DNA of 64,000 nt, taken from assembly GCA_025362395.1 (NCBI GenBank), contig JANYGK010000005.1, positions 18,835 through 82,834 on the forward strand, in the 5' to 3' direction. Below are positions 63,526 through 64,000 of this stretch, piece by piece. The position numbers and the translations under genes are program-made. Under the pieces are notes generated by a model. It saw only the letters and a program-made list of their open reading frames with translations. It did no database searches and was not told where the DNA came from. The stretch comes from Bacteroidota bacterium. GTDB taxonomy: Bacteria > Bacteroidota > Bacteroidia > B-17B0 > Aurantibacillaceae. Within the stretch, counting starts at the first letter, position 1, and every line of letters starts with the position of its first letter.

Positions 63526-64000
63526 TTATGCTAATTTATTTTTTTTAACCACGTAGGCGCTTACAAAAATACTTACTTCATATAATAAATACATAGGTAT
63601 TGCCACTACCATTTGTGAAGTAACATCGGGCGAGGGTGTAATAATAGCGGCAGCAATTAAAATAATAACCACGGCATATTTACGGTATTTACGCATAAAA
63701 GCCGGTGTTAATAAACCCAGGCGCGATAAAAAATAAACAATAATAGGCAGTTCGAACACCGCGCCCGCAACTAGGGTCATTGTAGAAATTAAAGAAATAT
63801 AATCATCAAGGGTATTATTGGTTTGTACAATCTGGCTGCTTGATAATTTATAATTAATTAAAAAGTTATAAGACATCGGGAACAATAAAAAATAACCAAA
63901 AAAGATACCTATTAAAAACAATACGGAGGCAACAATAACAAACCATTTTGCAGGTCTTGATTCAGTGTCTTTCAGCGCAGGCTTAATAAATTTCCAAAGT
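63526..64000 (-). CDS. tatC: Twin-arginine translocase subunit TatC, 5' end cut by window edge
   Basis: The C-terminal part of TatC, open through the right edge. Visible: FWKFIKPALKDTESRPAKWF, LIGIFFGYFLLFPMSYNFL, the transmembrane hairpins LVAGAVFELPIIVYFLSRLG, and the signature AAAIITPSPDVTSQMVVAIP with LLYEVSI. TatC is the receptor for folded proteins carrying twin-arginine signals. The N-terminal roughly 100 residues are outside the window. Confidence 0.94.
   Translation of the reverse strand, partial: LWKFIKPALKDTESRPAKWFVIVASVLFLIGIFFGYFLLFPMSYNFLINYKLSSSQIVQTNNTLDDYISLISTMTLVAGAVFELPIIVYFLSRLGLLTPAFMRKYRKYAVVIILIAAAIITPSPDVTSQMVVAIPMYLLYEVSIFVSAYVVKKNKLA

Overview
This window looks like chromosomal DNA from an AT-rich member of the Bacteroidota. 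The evidence is a PorW/SprE-type lipoprotein of the type IX secretion/gliding system, promoter elements of the TAnnTTTG type (one upstream of the ATP synthase genes), an F1Fo operon without beta and epsilon, many small lipoproteins, and almost no Shine-Dalgarno sequences. I cannot place it below class level with confidence. The window cuts two genes: a cyanophycinase at the left edge and tatC at the right edge.

Region 1 (1-17.9 kb) is dense in small stress and envelope genes: YihY-type membrane protein, FAD/Rieske oxidoreductase, DUF3606, topoisomerase IB, Ku, DUF4142, two AI-2E-type permeases, a PqiA-like protein, YtxH, a holin-III-like membrane protein, an lmo0937-type miniprotein, DUF1328, and stand-alone response regulators, one of them with a C-terminal membrane helix. 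It ends with rpoN (sigma-54). Region 2 (18-23.5 kb) is a signalling block: a CHASE3 histidine kinase diverges from a run of NtrC-type sigma-54 activator, PAS kinase and REC-PAS-kinase. The activator could work with the nearby sigma-54.

Region 3 (23.6-29.5 kb) holds DUF2383, TspO, a coiled-coil lipoprotein, an omega-amidase, three tandem paralogous secreted/membrane proteins, a methionine-type aminotransferase and tRNA-Cys. The aminotransferase and omega-amidase fit a transaminase/omega-amidase (methionine salvage) pair. Region 4 (29.8-36.4 kb) starts with a decayed histidine kinase, then a visibly more GC-rich set: clan-A glycosidase, UDP-galactopyranose mutase, glycosyltransferase, Mn-catalase, DUF2243 and DUF892.

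Region 5 (37-44 kb) carries a KaiC-KaiB-KaiB-histidine kinase-response regulator operon without kaiA, next to a GAF protein with a degenerate kinase core. Region 6 (44-54 kb) has a PorW/SprE gene split by a frameshift at an A6 run, an M23 peptidase, atpBEFHAG and a fatty-acid desaturase. Region 7 (54-64 kb) has a FUSC-family protein, a Cys-rich membrane protein, YceI, a four-gene operon (UbiA, type III polyketide synthase, methyltransferase, FAD oxidoreductase) likely making a modified phenolic lipid or quinone, an aldo/keto reductase, a decayed MscS-type channel gene, an AhpD-like protein and tatC.

The best candidates for under-described biology are the Kai-kinase operon, the UbiA-PKS operon, the membrane-anchored receiver protein and a 50-residue protein resembling a histidine-kinase H-box without its histidine.
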